A DNA stretch of 19,353 nt from Bacteroidales bacterium (GTDB taxonomy: Bacteria; Bacteroidota; Bacteroidia; Bacteroidales; B18-G4): contig JAGLYE010000004.1 of the NCBI GenBank assembly GCA_023132505.1, forward strand, positions 1 through 19,353, written 5' to 3'. Below the pieces are notes generated by a model. It was not told the DNA's origin, searched no databases, and saw only the letters and a list, made by a program, of their open reading frames with translations. Positions 1 to 8,490 of the stretch are shown here, one piece after another. The translations under genes were made by a program, and so were the position numbers. Every line of letters begins with the position of its first letter. Positions within the stretch are counted from its first letter, which is position 1.

Positions 1-1466
1 TGGCTGATGGATGCTCCAAGGAACATTACTGCACCTCCACCATCCTTGCGCAACCATGCCTCGGCAAAGCAGGTTCCGGTATGGAAATCACCATTGTTAC
101 AGGCAACCGATACGATCCAGGGCGTCATGTCACCATTTGTCAGCGAGGCTACGTTACTATTGCTAAAACCGGTTGATCCCCAGGAAGTGGGAGAACCATG
201 GCCGCAATAATTGATTACACTGGTTCCTCCATTCACAGCAGCATTTACATCGCTGATACTGCCGGTAGGATCATAAATAGGGTTAAAAGTCTCATAGGTG
301 AATGGATCCAGTTTATCATTGAAGATCACATCAAGGTGCTCATAATCCAGTTCACCATCATCGCCCGGTCCCTGGTTGGAACCTATACCTGTGGCAATCT
401 GATACCAATCAGCACCCATTTGCGGGTTCTTTTCAAAGGTTATTACCTTATTCACCTGGGTGGTAACATGTGTTGGGTTTTCGGCCGAAAAGCGGCCTAC
501 ACTGATATCGGGCACTTCGTCTGTACCAACCACACAGCCAATCTGTGGATCCATAGGAGAACCGCTGCTAAGAGTATTGCACTTGATATCTGACCAATCA
601 CCAACAAGTTGTACATACAGCAGGTCATTGTTTGCAGCGTATGTATCCTCTACAAGGCTGTTGACATTGGTGCCGGCAGCAACAACTTCTTTAGTCACCT
701 GATAACCTTTTTCCCTTTTCCATGCGATATACGGATCCATAGCTGATTCATCCCTGTCAGTACATATTACGAGAATGTCGCCCATCTCCCCAATAGTCAG
801 GTCGTCTCTGACATCTTCATAGTTAACAAAAATGGAAGCATAGATGGCATCCATTTCATACACAATTGAGCTATTGTTTTGCTCCAAAGGATTTACCGGT
901 GTAGATGTATCATCTGATAGGGTAATATAAACTGTGTTATAAACCCGAAGGACATTCTTCTGTGCATTGTACTGAAAAGGATAAACATATACATTCGTCC
1001 CCCTGACATCCCTCAGGATATAGGGCTCAGAATTAGTGGCCAGGTTGCCAGGATACCAGTTGTTCGTGAGCGATTTGGGATTAATAGCATAGGGGATGGC
1101 TGATGGATCCTGATCGCGATAAATAACACCACGTGAAGGAAGCAAGGGATAATCAAGTTGATACTCTACAAAATCATCTCCACTAAACTGAAGATCAACA
1201 TTTTTATCGGCTTCCAATATAACAGCAGCATGTATGTATGGTAGTTCTGCAAAACCTTCTTTCATTGTAACAATGGATCCTTCGAAATCAATCAGCGAAA
1301 AAGTCTGACCATCGATCGTCACTTCAGATATTGATACTTCGTTAAGGCTAAATTCAAGCTTATACGCATCCGCTTCCCGGATTAAAGTTACTTCATAGCC
1401 ATCATATGCATAGGCAGATGAAGCACCAAAAAGTGTTATAAGCAATAAGAAAATGGTATTTTTCAT
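1..1466 (-). CDS. Rgp-like gingipain-family C25 cysteine protease, 3' end cut by window edge
   Basis: The reading frame is open from the ATG at 1466 to the window edge, giving 488 residues with the C-terminus missing. Residues 1-20 form a signal peptide ending SSAYA. Residues ~22-225 resemble a gingipain propeptide. The C25 catalytic domain begins near residue 229 (GDILVICTDRDES). The catalytic His is H423 in NYCGHGSPTSWG and the Cys is C456 in VSVACNNGDF, 33 residues apart, as in Arg-gingipain RgpB. The ACxNGDF...CFAEA pattern is closer to Rgp than to Kgp. The product is probably exported by Sec and then the type IX system, but its sorting tail would lie outside the window. The gene starts 19 bases after the stop of the upstream C25 gene and is probably co-transcribed with it. 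Family assignment is firm; Arg specificity is inference. Confidence 0.9.
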   Translation of the reverse strand, partial: MKNTIFLLLITLFGASSAYAYDGYEVTLIREADAYKLEFSLNEVSISEVTIDGQTFSLIDFEGSIVTMKEGFAELPYIHAAVILEADKNVDLQFSGDDFVEYQLDYPLLPSRGVIYRDQDPSAIPYAINPKSLTNNWYPGNLATNSEPYILRDVRGTNVYVYPFQYNAQKNVLRVYNTVYITLSDDTSTPVNPLEQNNSSIVYEMDAIYASIFVNYEDVRDDLTIGEMGDILVICTDRDESAMDPYIAWKREKGYQVTKEVVAAGTNVNSLVEDTYAANNDLLYVQLVGDWSDIKCNTLSSGSPMDPQIGCVVGTDEVPDISVGRFSAENPTHVTTQVNKVITFEKNPQMGADWYQIATGIGSNQGPGDDGELDYEHLDVIFNDKLDPFTYETFNPIYDPTGSISDVNAAVNGGTSVINYCGHGSPTSWGSTGFSNSNVASLTNGDMTPWIVSVACNNGDFHTGTCFAEAWLRKDGGGAVMFLGASIS

Positions 1467-1485
1467 TAAAATAAGGGTTACTTAA

Positions 1486-4400
1486 TTATTTAATAACTAC
1501 AATTTTTTTACTGACTTTTTGTTCTCCCGATGATAGGATACAATAATAAATACCTCCTGGCAGTGAGGATGCATCAAATTCAAACATATGTTCACCGGCA
1601 TCTACACTTTGGTTTTCAGCCAGGATTGAAATTTCCTGACCGGTACCGTTATAAACAGATATATCGAGTTTACCTGCTTCTGCAATGCTGATATAGATGT
1701 TTGCAATGTTATTTACAGGGTTCGGGAAAATATTGATTGCATTGTCGGACAATGATATTTCATCCACGCCGACCCATATGGCATCAATTCCAAAAAACTC
1801 AAGATATTTGTACATCAGGTAGTCTTTGGTGAAAGCTCCGTCTTGAATACCACCAAACTCATGTGAACAACCGATAGTTCTGTATGTAGTCCCGATATTT
1901 GCAATGCCGGTACCATAGGATGGTATTTGGTTATTAAAAATGCGGAAGCCACTTCCATTAGGCGCCAGACGGTCAATCCAGTTATTTTCTCCATTATAAG
2001 TATAGGTCATCCCTTCAGTGAAGGTTCCGTCCTGACCAAGCAAGGTACCCAGGTCATCACTACCATCTTCCAGGCCGGTGATCCCGAACATGGGATGTAC
2101 GGCAGTTTGCTCATCAAAGTACCAGGTATCACCACCTTCCATATAGAGGTTCCCCCCTGCGTCCAGATAATCAGCCAGGTCTTGCCCCTCTGCGGGGCTC
2201 AGCGCATGATTAGCACTGTATATACCAAGGCATACGAATACAGAAGCATATAATTCAAGATTATTCGGCATGCTGGAAACATATTCAGAGCCAACGCTCA
2301 GGTTACTGAGGCAATTATTCATTACCAGTGCCGAACTGTAATTCGGGTCAAGGTCGAGCACCAGGACCGGGATCTGGCCTGCTACCAAGAAGAAATCCAA
2401 CTCAGCGGTATAACCATCGGCATCCAGATAAAATTCAAAGGGAATGGATGTTCCCGGAGCAATATCATCATCAACAGTAATATTGAAAACCGCATTTTCT
2501 GTATTGCCAATTGCAATTATGCCAATGTTGGCAATCCCATTATTTATCACAATATCGGTGCTGGAACTGTTTAAGGTAGCCATTGCGTTTGCTGCATCAC
2601 AATGACCGCTATTAAGTATTGGCACAATAATATCAGCTGTTTCACCCGGATCGAGGCGACCATTTCCGTTTCCACCCTGAGAGTCATCCACGATAGGATT
2701 GCTCAATGCAAAAACCGGAGCATTAAGAACAATGCTAAAAGAAGAATACCAGTTATCTTTTCCGGTTCCGCTAATGTCCAGGTCGAAGCTGGAAATATGC
2801 TGATCGGGAATAACGATATCAACATCGAAGCTGTATGCATCTATCTGAGCTGAGGTAGTACCTGCAACGATCGTACCCCATTCTGCATGATCATCAGTAA
2901 TGGTGATGTACTCATCAGTTGTTGACAGGACAGCATAAACATCATTGGCATCATCCGCTCCCACGTTCTCAAGGATCACATCAAGGCTGATGTTTTCACC
3001 ATAATCTACCAGTCCATTATTATTTCCTGTTGGGTCGTTTGCCGTAAAATCGTTTAGTGTAATAAAAGGCCCTGTAGGATTGTTAACAAGCACAGTACCG
3101 ATATATGGCTGCGCATTTTGTTTAGTAACCACTACATCAGCATCGCCGGGATTCATGATGGGAACCAGTGTAACAATGGCAACACCGGTATTATCAGCCA
3201 GTGCTGCTCCATGGAGGACACCATCTTTTGAAATACCTACATAGGCGTATGGTTCTGTTGTCACAGTAAATGAAGTTGATCCAATCAGCATCAAAGGATC
3301 ATAGCTGACACTTAAAGGATCAGGCACACCCAGATAACACATCACAGACGGATCACCCATAACACAGTAGATCTCCCAATAGTACTCTGCTGATGAGGGT
3401 GAGCCTTCGGTTACGGCAAGGTTACCGGCAAAGATCAACTGGTAAGTTGTTGTGTACCAATCTTCCCATGGTTCTCCATGATCATGAAAAACACGGTCGT
3501 AGCAACCCAATGTGGTTTCCTCATATAAAGGAGGATCTTCAGTAATTGCACCAACCCCAACGCCAAAGTAATAATCCGGATCCCAATAGGTGGAATTTGT
3601 TCCACCGATGTACCCAACGGCTCCTTTGTTTTCAGCTCGGAGAAGTGCTTCGCCGAAGCAGGTTATATCAAATTCATTTGATGAACAGCAGTTACCGATC
3701 AACACACAATACTCATCCTGGTTTTGCAGGCCGGGAATATCTGAGATCGTAAAAGAAGGATTACCCCATCCACTGGCGGAGCAGTGAGCCGTATAGTTCC
3801 CGAAAGAAACACCATCGCTGACATTCTGGATGATATCGGCTGAATGGCTGCCGGATTCAGGATAAAGGTAAGTATGTGATGTTATGCCATGGGCAGCATT
3901 AAAATAATTCTCTGTGCCATAATTTATCTGGCCATTACCCCAGTCATGACCATGTCCACTGTCCATTCCCGCTACCATGACCACTTCACCCAGATAGGCA
4001 GGATCAGGCATGGTATATTGTTCGTATTGCAGTGTTTTATCTATTTGTGGCTGGAGTTCACCGGTATTGTTTGCCGACCATCTTCCGTAATATACTTCCG
4101 GAAAATAATCACCGGTATATTCCACATACATCAGGTCCGTAACATGCCCTCCGGCATTTCCATTCCAGGCAGGCACCTGGTTGACATCGCCCACGAACAA
4201 CACGAATGAAGGTGCAGGATCGGCAGGGGTACCGGCATTGTAAAGGCCTTCAAGGAATGTTTTGATAGAATTGGTGGTATTGCCAACAGCAGGGTCATCG
4301 GTATATGCTTCAACAACCGTAAAACCCTTTTGCGTTTTCCATTCGATATATGGCTGAAGCTGTGCTTCAAACATAGGGTCAGATATTATCACAAACTTCA

Positions 4401-5151
4401 CAGGGTATTTTGTTATTGTATCCTTGTTTGATGTTTGCACTTGCTTATAATTGAAGAGGCTGGCTCCGACTGAACGAAAATATGGTGCCTCGTTTTTCAT
4501 TTTCTCATCCAGAGTGGTCATGATATCAGTACCGCTAAAGACCACCTCAGCTTCGATCTCGGTATAAACTCTGATCATTCCCGTTACAGGGTTGTATTGC
4601 ACAGGAGCAATGTCAAGTCTGGCAATACGGAGACCTCGCATAACACCCAGAATCTCCACCGCAACAAGTTCATGCGAAGTATATGCATCCAGTTTATAGG
4701 CAGCTTCATCATATTCAAATGGCACATAGGAACCATCTTTAGGCGCAGGTGGTTGTGCTGGCATTACAGGATGTAGGATGCCCAGGTCAGCCAGCTTGAA
4801 CTCTTCAAACTTGTAGCTGATTACCCGGACTTCGGGGATTGCCCCGAAAGGTATTTCTATCAATTTCCGGTTAACAGGCAACTTTGGCTTTCCCGGAATC
4901 ATGCTGGCAGAATATCCGCGAATGCTCAACTCACTAAAAATCCCCAATTCGGTATTAACCTTATAGGCCTGGATCATATCCAATGAATTACTGAAATGCA
5001 ATTGCTCATAAGTGTTGAGCTTCACCTCAATACTTGTATTTCCATTTTCGTTTATGATGATATCCTTTGCATTAACAGAAAGGATTAAGGCAACTGAAAG
5101 CATAGATAAAACCAGCTTTGCGATAACATTAGGTGTCATAATTTTTTTCAT
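1486..5151 (-). CDS. Kgp-like gingipain-family C25 cysteine protease with T9SS sorting tail
   Basis: This is a 1221-residue secreted protease, numbered from the ATG at 5151. A signal peptide ends at SVNA (~28) and a propeptide runs to ~245. The C25 domain spans ~250-605, with catalytic His456 in NYTAHCSASGWG and Cys489 in IGNCCSSNEFD, 33 residues apart. The IGNCC...CFGE...GYIGGTNSTYWDPDYY pattern closely follows Lys-gingipain (Kgp). After it come a gingipain-type Ig-like domain (~610-690), two CARDB-like modules (~695-930, with DYGEN and LDPGET turns), a ThuA/amidotransferase-like region (~930-1122) and a type A sorting domain (~1138-1221, INIFPNPVNN...KKIVVIK). Those middle domain names are less certain than the protease. 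An upstream in-frame GTG at 5193 is rejected because it lies inside the -7 promoter box. First gene of a two-gene unit. Confidence 0.93.
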   Translation of the reverse strand: MKKIMTPNVIAKLVLSMLSVALILSVNAKDIIINENGNTSIEVKLNTYEQLHFSNSLDMIQAYKVNTELGIFSELSIRGYSASMIPGKPKLPVNRKLIEIPFGAIPEVRVISYKFEEFKLADLGILHPVMPAQPPAPKDGSYVPFEYDEAAYKLDAYTSHELVAVEILGVMRGLRIARLDIAPVQYNPVTGMIRVYTEIEAEVVFSGTDIMTTLDEKMKNEAPYFRSVGASLFNYKQVQTSNKDTITKYPVKFVIISDPMFEAQLQPYIEWKTQKGFTVVEAYTDDPAVGNTTNSIKTFLEGLYNAGTPADPAPSFVLFVGDVNQVPAWNGNAGGHVTDLMYVEYTGDYFPEVYYGRWSANNTGELQPQIDKTLQYEQYTMPDPAYLGEVVMVAGMDSGHGHDWGNGQINYGTENYFNAAHGITSHTYLYPESGSHSADIIQNVSDGVSFGNYTAHCSASGWGNPSFTISDIPGLQNQDEYCVLIGNCCSSNEFDITCFGEALLRAENKGAVGYIGGTNSTYWDPDYYFGVGVGAITEDPPLYEETTLGCYDRVFHDHGEPWEDWYTTTYQLIFAGNLAVTEGSPSSAEYYWEIYCVMGDPSVMCYLGVPDPLSVSYDPLMLIGSTSFTVTTEPYAYVGISKDGVLHGAALADNTGVAIVTLVPIMNPGDADVVVTKQNAQPYIGTVLVNNPTGPFITLNDFTANDPTGNNNGLVDYGENISLDVILENVGADDANDVYAVLSTTDEYITITDDHAEWGTIVAGTTSAQIDAYSFDVDIVIPDQHISSFDLDISGTGKDNWYSSFSIVLNAPVFALSNPIVDDSQGGNGNGRLDPGETADIIVPILNSGHCDAANAMATLNSSSTDIVINNGIANIGIIAIGNTENAVFNITVDDDIAPGTSIPFEFYLDADGYTAELDFFLVAGQIPVLVLDLDPNYSSALVMNNCLSNLSVGSEYVSSMPNNLELYASVFVCLGIYSANHALSPAEGQDLADYLDAGGNLYMEGGDTWYFDEQTAVHPMFGITGLEDGSDDLGTLLGQDGTFTEGMTYTYNGENNWIDRLAPNGSGFRIFNNQIPSYGTGIANIGTTYRTIGCSHEFGGIQDGAFTKDYLMYKYLEFFGIDAIWVGVDEISLSDNAINIFPNPVNNIANIYISIAEAGKLDISVYNGTGQEISILAENQSVDAGEHMFEFDASSLPGGIYYCILSSGEQKVSKKIVVIK

Positions 5152-5192
5152 TATTATTAGCGTATGTATGTATTTAAATATATGGAAAAGCA

Positions 5193-5221
5193 CAAAGGTA
5201 GATAAAATTCAAAACCTACAA
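5193..5221 (-). promoter_or_regulatory. Bacteroidota-type promoter for the gingipain pair
   Basis: On the minus strand the box TACCTTTG (5200-5193) matches the Bacteroidota -7 consensus TAnnTTTG exactly. A TTG at 5221-5219 lies 18 bases upstream, near the expected -33 position. Transcription would start near 5186-5188, leaving a leader of about 35 bases before the ATG at 5151. The box overlaps the GTG at 5193, so that codon cannot be the start of a message made from this promoter. Confidence 0.7.
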
Positions 5222-5295
5222 TAAAGATTCAATATGTTATAACAGACACTGCATAGGTGAAGACGGTTGCCCATAAAAATTGAATTTCATATTCC

Positions 5296-6528
5296 TCACG
5301 CCAGTTTTCTTTCGAGGTATTTGCGTGAGATCATTCTGGCAGGCAGCCAGGCCGCAAAATAGCCAATCACAAATACAGTGAGGAATACATACAGGAAGTC
5401 GACACCCCTGACCTCAACAGGGTATGCATCAATAATGAAAAAGCCTTCACCCTGCCCCAGCCTGATGATCCCGAATTCCTGCTGTATCCAGCTCAAAAGG
5501 CCACCAAGTATCAATCCGAAAATGGCACCGATCAGAGAGATCAACAAACCTTCGAGCAGGAAGATCCGCTTTATCAGCGTATTATTTGCACCCAGGCTGT
5601 GGAGCACTGCAATATCTTTTTGCTTATCGATGATGAGCATCGACAAAGAGCCAATGACATTGAAGGTGGCAATCATCAGTATAAATGCCAGAATCAGAAA
5701 GATGACCCACTTTTCGGCATTCATGATCTTATACAATAATTCCTCCTGCTCATAGCGATCCTTAACAAAGAAGTCTTCCCCAAGGATTTCCTTTATGGAA
5801 GATTTGGCATCCCTCATATTCACATCTCCGGACAGGCCTATCTCGAGGGCTGTTAGCTCATTTGTGTATTCAAGCAGTTCCCTGGCAAACCAAATGGGTA
5901 CCAGTACGATGCTCAGATCAAAGTCCTGCTGAATAGAAAATACACCTGCCGGGATGACATTGCCCTGATTAAAAGGCTGCTCAAGACCCGGTTTGAAACC
6001 GGCAGTACGGCTTGGCACATAGATACTCACAGGCTCAGCAAAATCTTCAGGAAATACACCGAGGTGATAGGAAATGCCTGCCCCAAATACTCCGCAGGCC
6101 TTTTGGCCATATTGTAAGATGTATTCTCCATCAATGATTGCAGAATCAATGGCAGTCATTTGCCTGAATTCGTCTCCCACGCCCTTCATCCTTGCAATAT
6201 ATTGCCTAGAACCGTTTTTCAGGAGTGCATTCTCTTCTACGACTTCGGTAAGAAATAAAACTCCCGGTATTTCCCTGATCTTATCAGCATGGACCTGCTC
6301 AAGGGTAAAGGTTTTACCCTTTTTAATGGTAATCTCCAGGTCGGGATTGAAGGAGTTATATAATGAAGACACCAGCGATTCAAAGCCATTGAATACCGAC
6401 AATACAACGATCAGTGCCATAGTCCCCACCATGATACCCATCACGGATATCCCTGAGATCACATTGATAATATTGTGTGATTTCTTTGAAATCAGGTATC
6501 GTCGGGCGATATAAAGGGATAGGTTCAA
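5296..6528 (-). CDS. LolC/LolE-type ABC transporter permease (FtsX family)
   Basis: 410 residues, the usual length for LolC/LolE. A short cytoplasmic N-terminus (SLYIARRYLISKK) leads into TM1 (~21-46). A periplasmic MacB-like core domain follows (~47-260), then TM2 (~273-298), TM3 (~326-348) and TM4 (~377-397). The cytoplasmic stretch KQKDIAVLHSLGANNTLIKRIF (302-323) is the coupling helix typical of FtsX-fold permeases. The protein would sit in the inner membrane with an ATPase encoded elsewhere and release lipoproteins toward the outer membrane. In many Bacteroidota one such permease follows rbfA, as here, with an 8-base gap. The family is clear; whether the substrate is lipoproteins is inferred from resemblance. 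Confidence 0.88.
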   Translation of the reverse strand: MNLSLYIARRYLISKKSHNIINVISGISVMGIMVGTMALIVVLSVFNGFESLVSSLYNSFNPDLEITIKKGKTFTLEQVHADKIREIPGVLFLTEVVEENALLKNGSRQYIARMKGVGDEFRQMTAIDSAIIDGEYILQYGQKACGVFGAGISYHLGVFPEDFAEPVSIYVPSRTAGFKPGLEQPFNQGNVIPAGVFSIQQDFDLSIVLVPIWFARELLEYTNELTALEIGLSGDVNMRDAKSSIKEILGEDFFVKDRYEQEELLYKIMNAEKWVIFLILAFILMIATFNVIGSLSMLIIDKQKDIAVLHSLGANNTLIKRIFLLEGLLISLIGAIFGLILGGLLSWIQQEFGIIRLGQGEGFFIIDAYPVEVRGVDFLYVFLTVFVIGYFAAWLPARMISRKYLERKLA

Positions 6529-6536
6529 TTGAGTGT

Positions 6537-6872
6537 TTACTTAAGCAACCGATCAATATTATCAATGTAATCGAGGGAATCATCTTCGTAAAATTCCAGT
6601 TCGGGAACAGCTCGTAATTGATTGCGGATACGGTTGCCAAGTTTATATTTTATCGCATTTTTACGACCCCTGATCTTATCCAGCAGGGCTTGTTTGTCTT
6701 CTGTCCCGAAAAGGCTGAGGTATACGCGGCTCAGGGCAAGGTCACGTGTCACATGTACTTTTGTTACTGTAATCATTGTCACTCCGGAAATGTTTCTCGC
6801 TTCTTGCTGAAAAATCTCCCCCAGGTCCTTTTGCAGGAGCCTTGATATGCGTAGCTGGCGTTTAGATTCCAT
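6537..6872 (-). CDS. rbfA: Ribosome-binding factor A
   Basis: 111 residues, typical for RbfA, a single KH-fold protein that binds the 30S subunit during 16S rRNA 5'-end maturation and cold adaptation. The N-terminus RQLRISRLLQKDLGEIFQQE and the following MITVTKVHVTRDLALSRVYLSLFG are the family's helix and strand pattern. The tail PELEFYEDDSLDYIDNIDRLL is the conserved C-terminal helix with its acidic residues. It is followed after 8 bases by the LolC/E-like permease. An exact -7 box (6884-6877) lies only 4 bases before the ATG, so the message may have little or no leader. Confidence 0.95.
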   Translation of the reverse strand: MESKRQLRISRLLQKDLGEIFQQEARNISGVTMITVTKVHVTRDLALSRVYLSLFGTEDKQALLDKIRGRKNAIKYKLGNRIRNQLRAVPELEFYEDDSLDYIDNIDRLLK

Positions 6873-6876
6873 GATT

Positions 6877-6884
6877 CAAAGATA
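6877..6884 (-). promoter_or_regulatory. Possible -7 promoter box for rbfA
   Basis: The minus strand reads TATCTTTG, an exact TAnnTTTG match, ending 5 bases before the rbfA ATG at 6872. The last four box bases overlap the first unit of a 7-base tandem repeat (6881-6915), which fills the upstream promoter region. No clear TTG is seen at -33. Use of this box would give a leaderless or nearly leaderless rbfA transcript; it could also be a chance match. Confidence 0.4.
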
Positions 6885-6915
6885 CTGGATTCTGGATACT
6901 GGATAAAGGATAATT
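6881..6915. repeat. Heptanucleotide tandem repeat, unit GATACTG
   Basis: Five 7-base units in register: GATACTG, GATTCTG, GATACTG, GATAAAG and GATAATT (degenerate). The array fills most of the 42-base gap between the glycosyltransferase stop codon (6915-6917) and the rbfA start (6872). The last unit touches the stop codon. Confidence 0.75.
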
Positions 6916-8489
6916 TATTTATTCGCTAAAATGCTCAAAGGCATTTTCTTCATGTCTTTGAGGTAGTATATAAAGGCATTCATCACATGCTTTCCGTTGC
7001 GATAGATCGGTATGGTATAGGCCAGTTCAACATTCTCAAAAAATGGCCCATACATAGGAACGGGGTCCTTGAAATCACGGCTTACGGTTACATACCAGGC
7101 ATCCATACCTGGAATAAAGCCTTCCCTGTATTGTGTGATCCAGGCATACTTATGAAGGCCATCAAGGCCTCCAAGCCCAAGTACATCAATGCCAAGCGGT
7201 CGGGCCAGGTAATAATCGATATTGGCAGCCGGAAACCAACGATGGCTGATCACCGGGCTCATCGGATCAATATTAGCAAGTTCCTTTTCTTTCTCAACAA
7301 TTTGTTCAAATTCTCCCGATAATTGTCTCCATCCATACATGTCAAGGCTTATATCCCTCTCACCAATATTTTCCGGGCGATTGCCGGGATCAGTGTAGAG
7401 CATGCCGCCTCTGATCTGCATAACCCCAAGGATAAGAACCAGCATGAGCACTGCCAGGGAAGTGACCACAAAAGAAGGAAGCAGCTTCTTCCCTGATCTT
7501 TTAATACCAGCTTCACGCAGATATACTGCGGAAAAGAATATTATTGTTGTCCAGGCCGGGCCTGTCCAGTGAGGAAGAGTATGGCGAAAAAGTGAAAAGA
7601 AGAGGAAAAGGAAAATAAGAGGCAGAGCGATCAATATCATTAGTTTTCCTTTCTGTGCATCCATCGATATCTTTCCCCTGAAGAAAGCTACAAGGGCAAA
7701 GATCCCCAGGATGAAATTCACAGGATTATTATAAAGCATTTGGCCACCCAGTTCGGTAAAGAAAAAATCGCCCCTAAAACCAGCATCAAATATCCCTACC
7801 CTGTCGGTTTGGAAAGTGAAGCTAATAAAATCATTATTATAATTCCACATAAATACAGGCAGGAAAAATATTAAAGCCATGACAGCCGACAGATAGAGTT
7901 CTTTTGTTTTAAACCACTTGCGATTATATATTAGCACATAAAGAAAGGCCCCTGCAAGCAGAAATACGGAAGTATATTTTGATAATAAAGCAAACCCGGC
8001 TGCTAAGCCCGCAATCAATAAATAACCTTTTGCAATCCGGTTAACAGGTCCTGCAATTGATCTTATAAGAAAATATACAGTGATCAGCCAAAAAGTAAGC
8101 TGGGGTGTATCGGGAAGGATAAAAGTACCTGCAATAATAAATGCATAGATAGAAGCAGTGTACAGCAATGCAGCATAAAAACCAGTCAGTTCATCGCGAA
8201 TATTCCTGCCGATCAAAAATACAAGCCAGATATTAAATGTGCCAAGCAAAACCGCTCCCAGGCGAATAAAAAACTCACTGTCAAAAACAAGGTTCAAGCT
8301 TGTAAACTGGATAAGAAAACCAACCATGGGGGGATGGTCAAAGTGGCTTAAATCGGGATAAAGGGCATAGGTCCAATAGTAGACCTCATCATTTCCGAAC
8401 TCAAGAAATGCAGCAAAAAATCCACGGACGACCAATGACAGCAAAACCAGTATAAGCATGGCCCTGCGTATCTTTCGGGAGCTATTCAT
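6915..8489 (-). CDS. GT39/ArnT-like integral membrane glycosyltransferase
   Basis: 524 residues with a multispanning hydrophobic N-terminal ~360 residues and a soluble C-terminal part (~365-515). The first periplasmic loop carries GNDEVYYWTYA (32-42) with an Asp-Glu pair (D34, E35), followed by HFDHPPM (49-55). This is the catalytic-loop pattern of the GT39/PMT_2/ArnT superfamily, which uses polyprenyl-phosphate sugars on the outer face of the inner membrane. Ten or more membrane helices are apparent. The acceptor (lipid A, protein or another glycan) cannot be read from sequence. The start follows the stop of the upstream PHP-like gene by one base, so the two are almost certainly translated from one message. 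Confidence 0.85.
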   Translation of the reverse strand: MNSSRKIRRAMLILVLLSLVVRGFFAAFLEFGNDEVYYWTYALYPDLSHFDHPPMVGFLIQFTSLNLVFDSEFFIRLGAVLLGTFNIWLVFLIGRNIRDELTGFYAALLYTASIYAFIIAGTFILPDTPQLTFWLITVYFLIRSIAGPVNRIAKGYLLIAGLAAGFALLSKYTSVFLLAGAFLYVLIYNRKWFKTKELYLSAVMALIFFLPVFMWNYNNDFISFTFQTDRVGIFDAGFRGDFFFTELGGQMLYNNPVNFILGIFALVAFFRGKISMDAQKGKLMILIALPLIFLFLFFSLFRHTLPHWTGPAWTTIIFFSAVYLREAGIKRSGKKLLPSFVVTSLAVLMLVLILGVMQIRGGMLYTDPGNRPENIGERDISLDMYGWRQLSGEFEQIVEKEKELANIDPMSPVISHRWFPAANIDYYLARPLGIDVLGLGGLDGLHKYAWITQYREGFIPGMDAWYVTVSRDFKDPVPMYGPFFENVELAYTIPIYRNGKHVMNAFIYYLKDMKKMPLSILANK

Positions 8490-8490
8490 A

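Noticed and set aside
5152..5193. GTG start that would lengthen the Kgp-like protease by 14 residues
   Set aside because: The GTG lies inside an exact -7 promoter box, and the ATG at 5151 gives a clean signal peptide.
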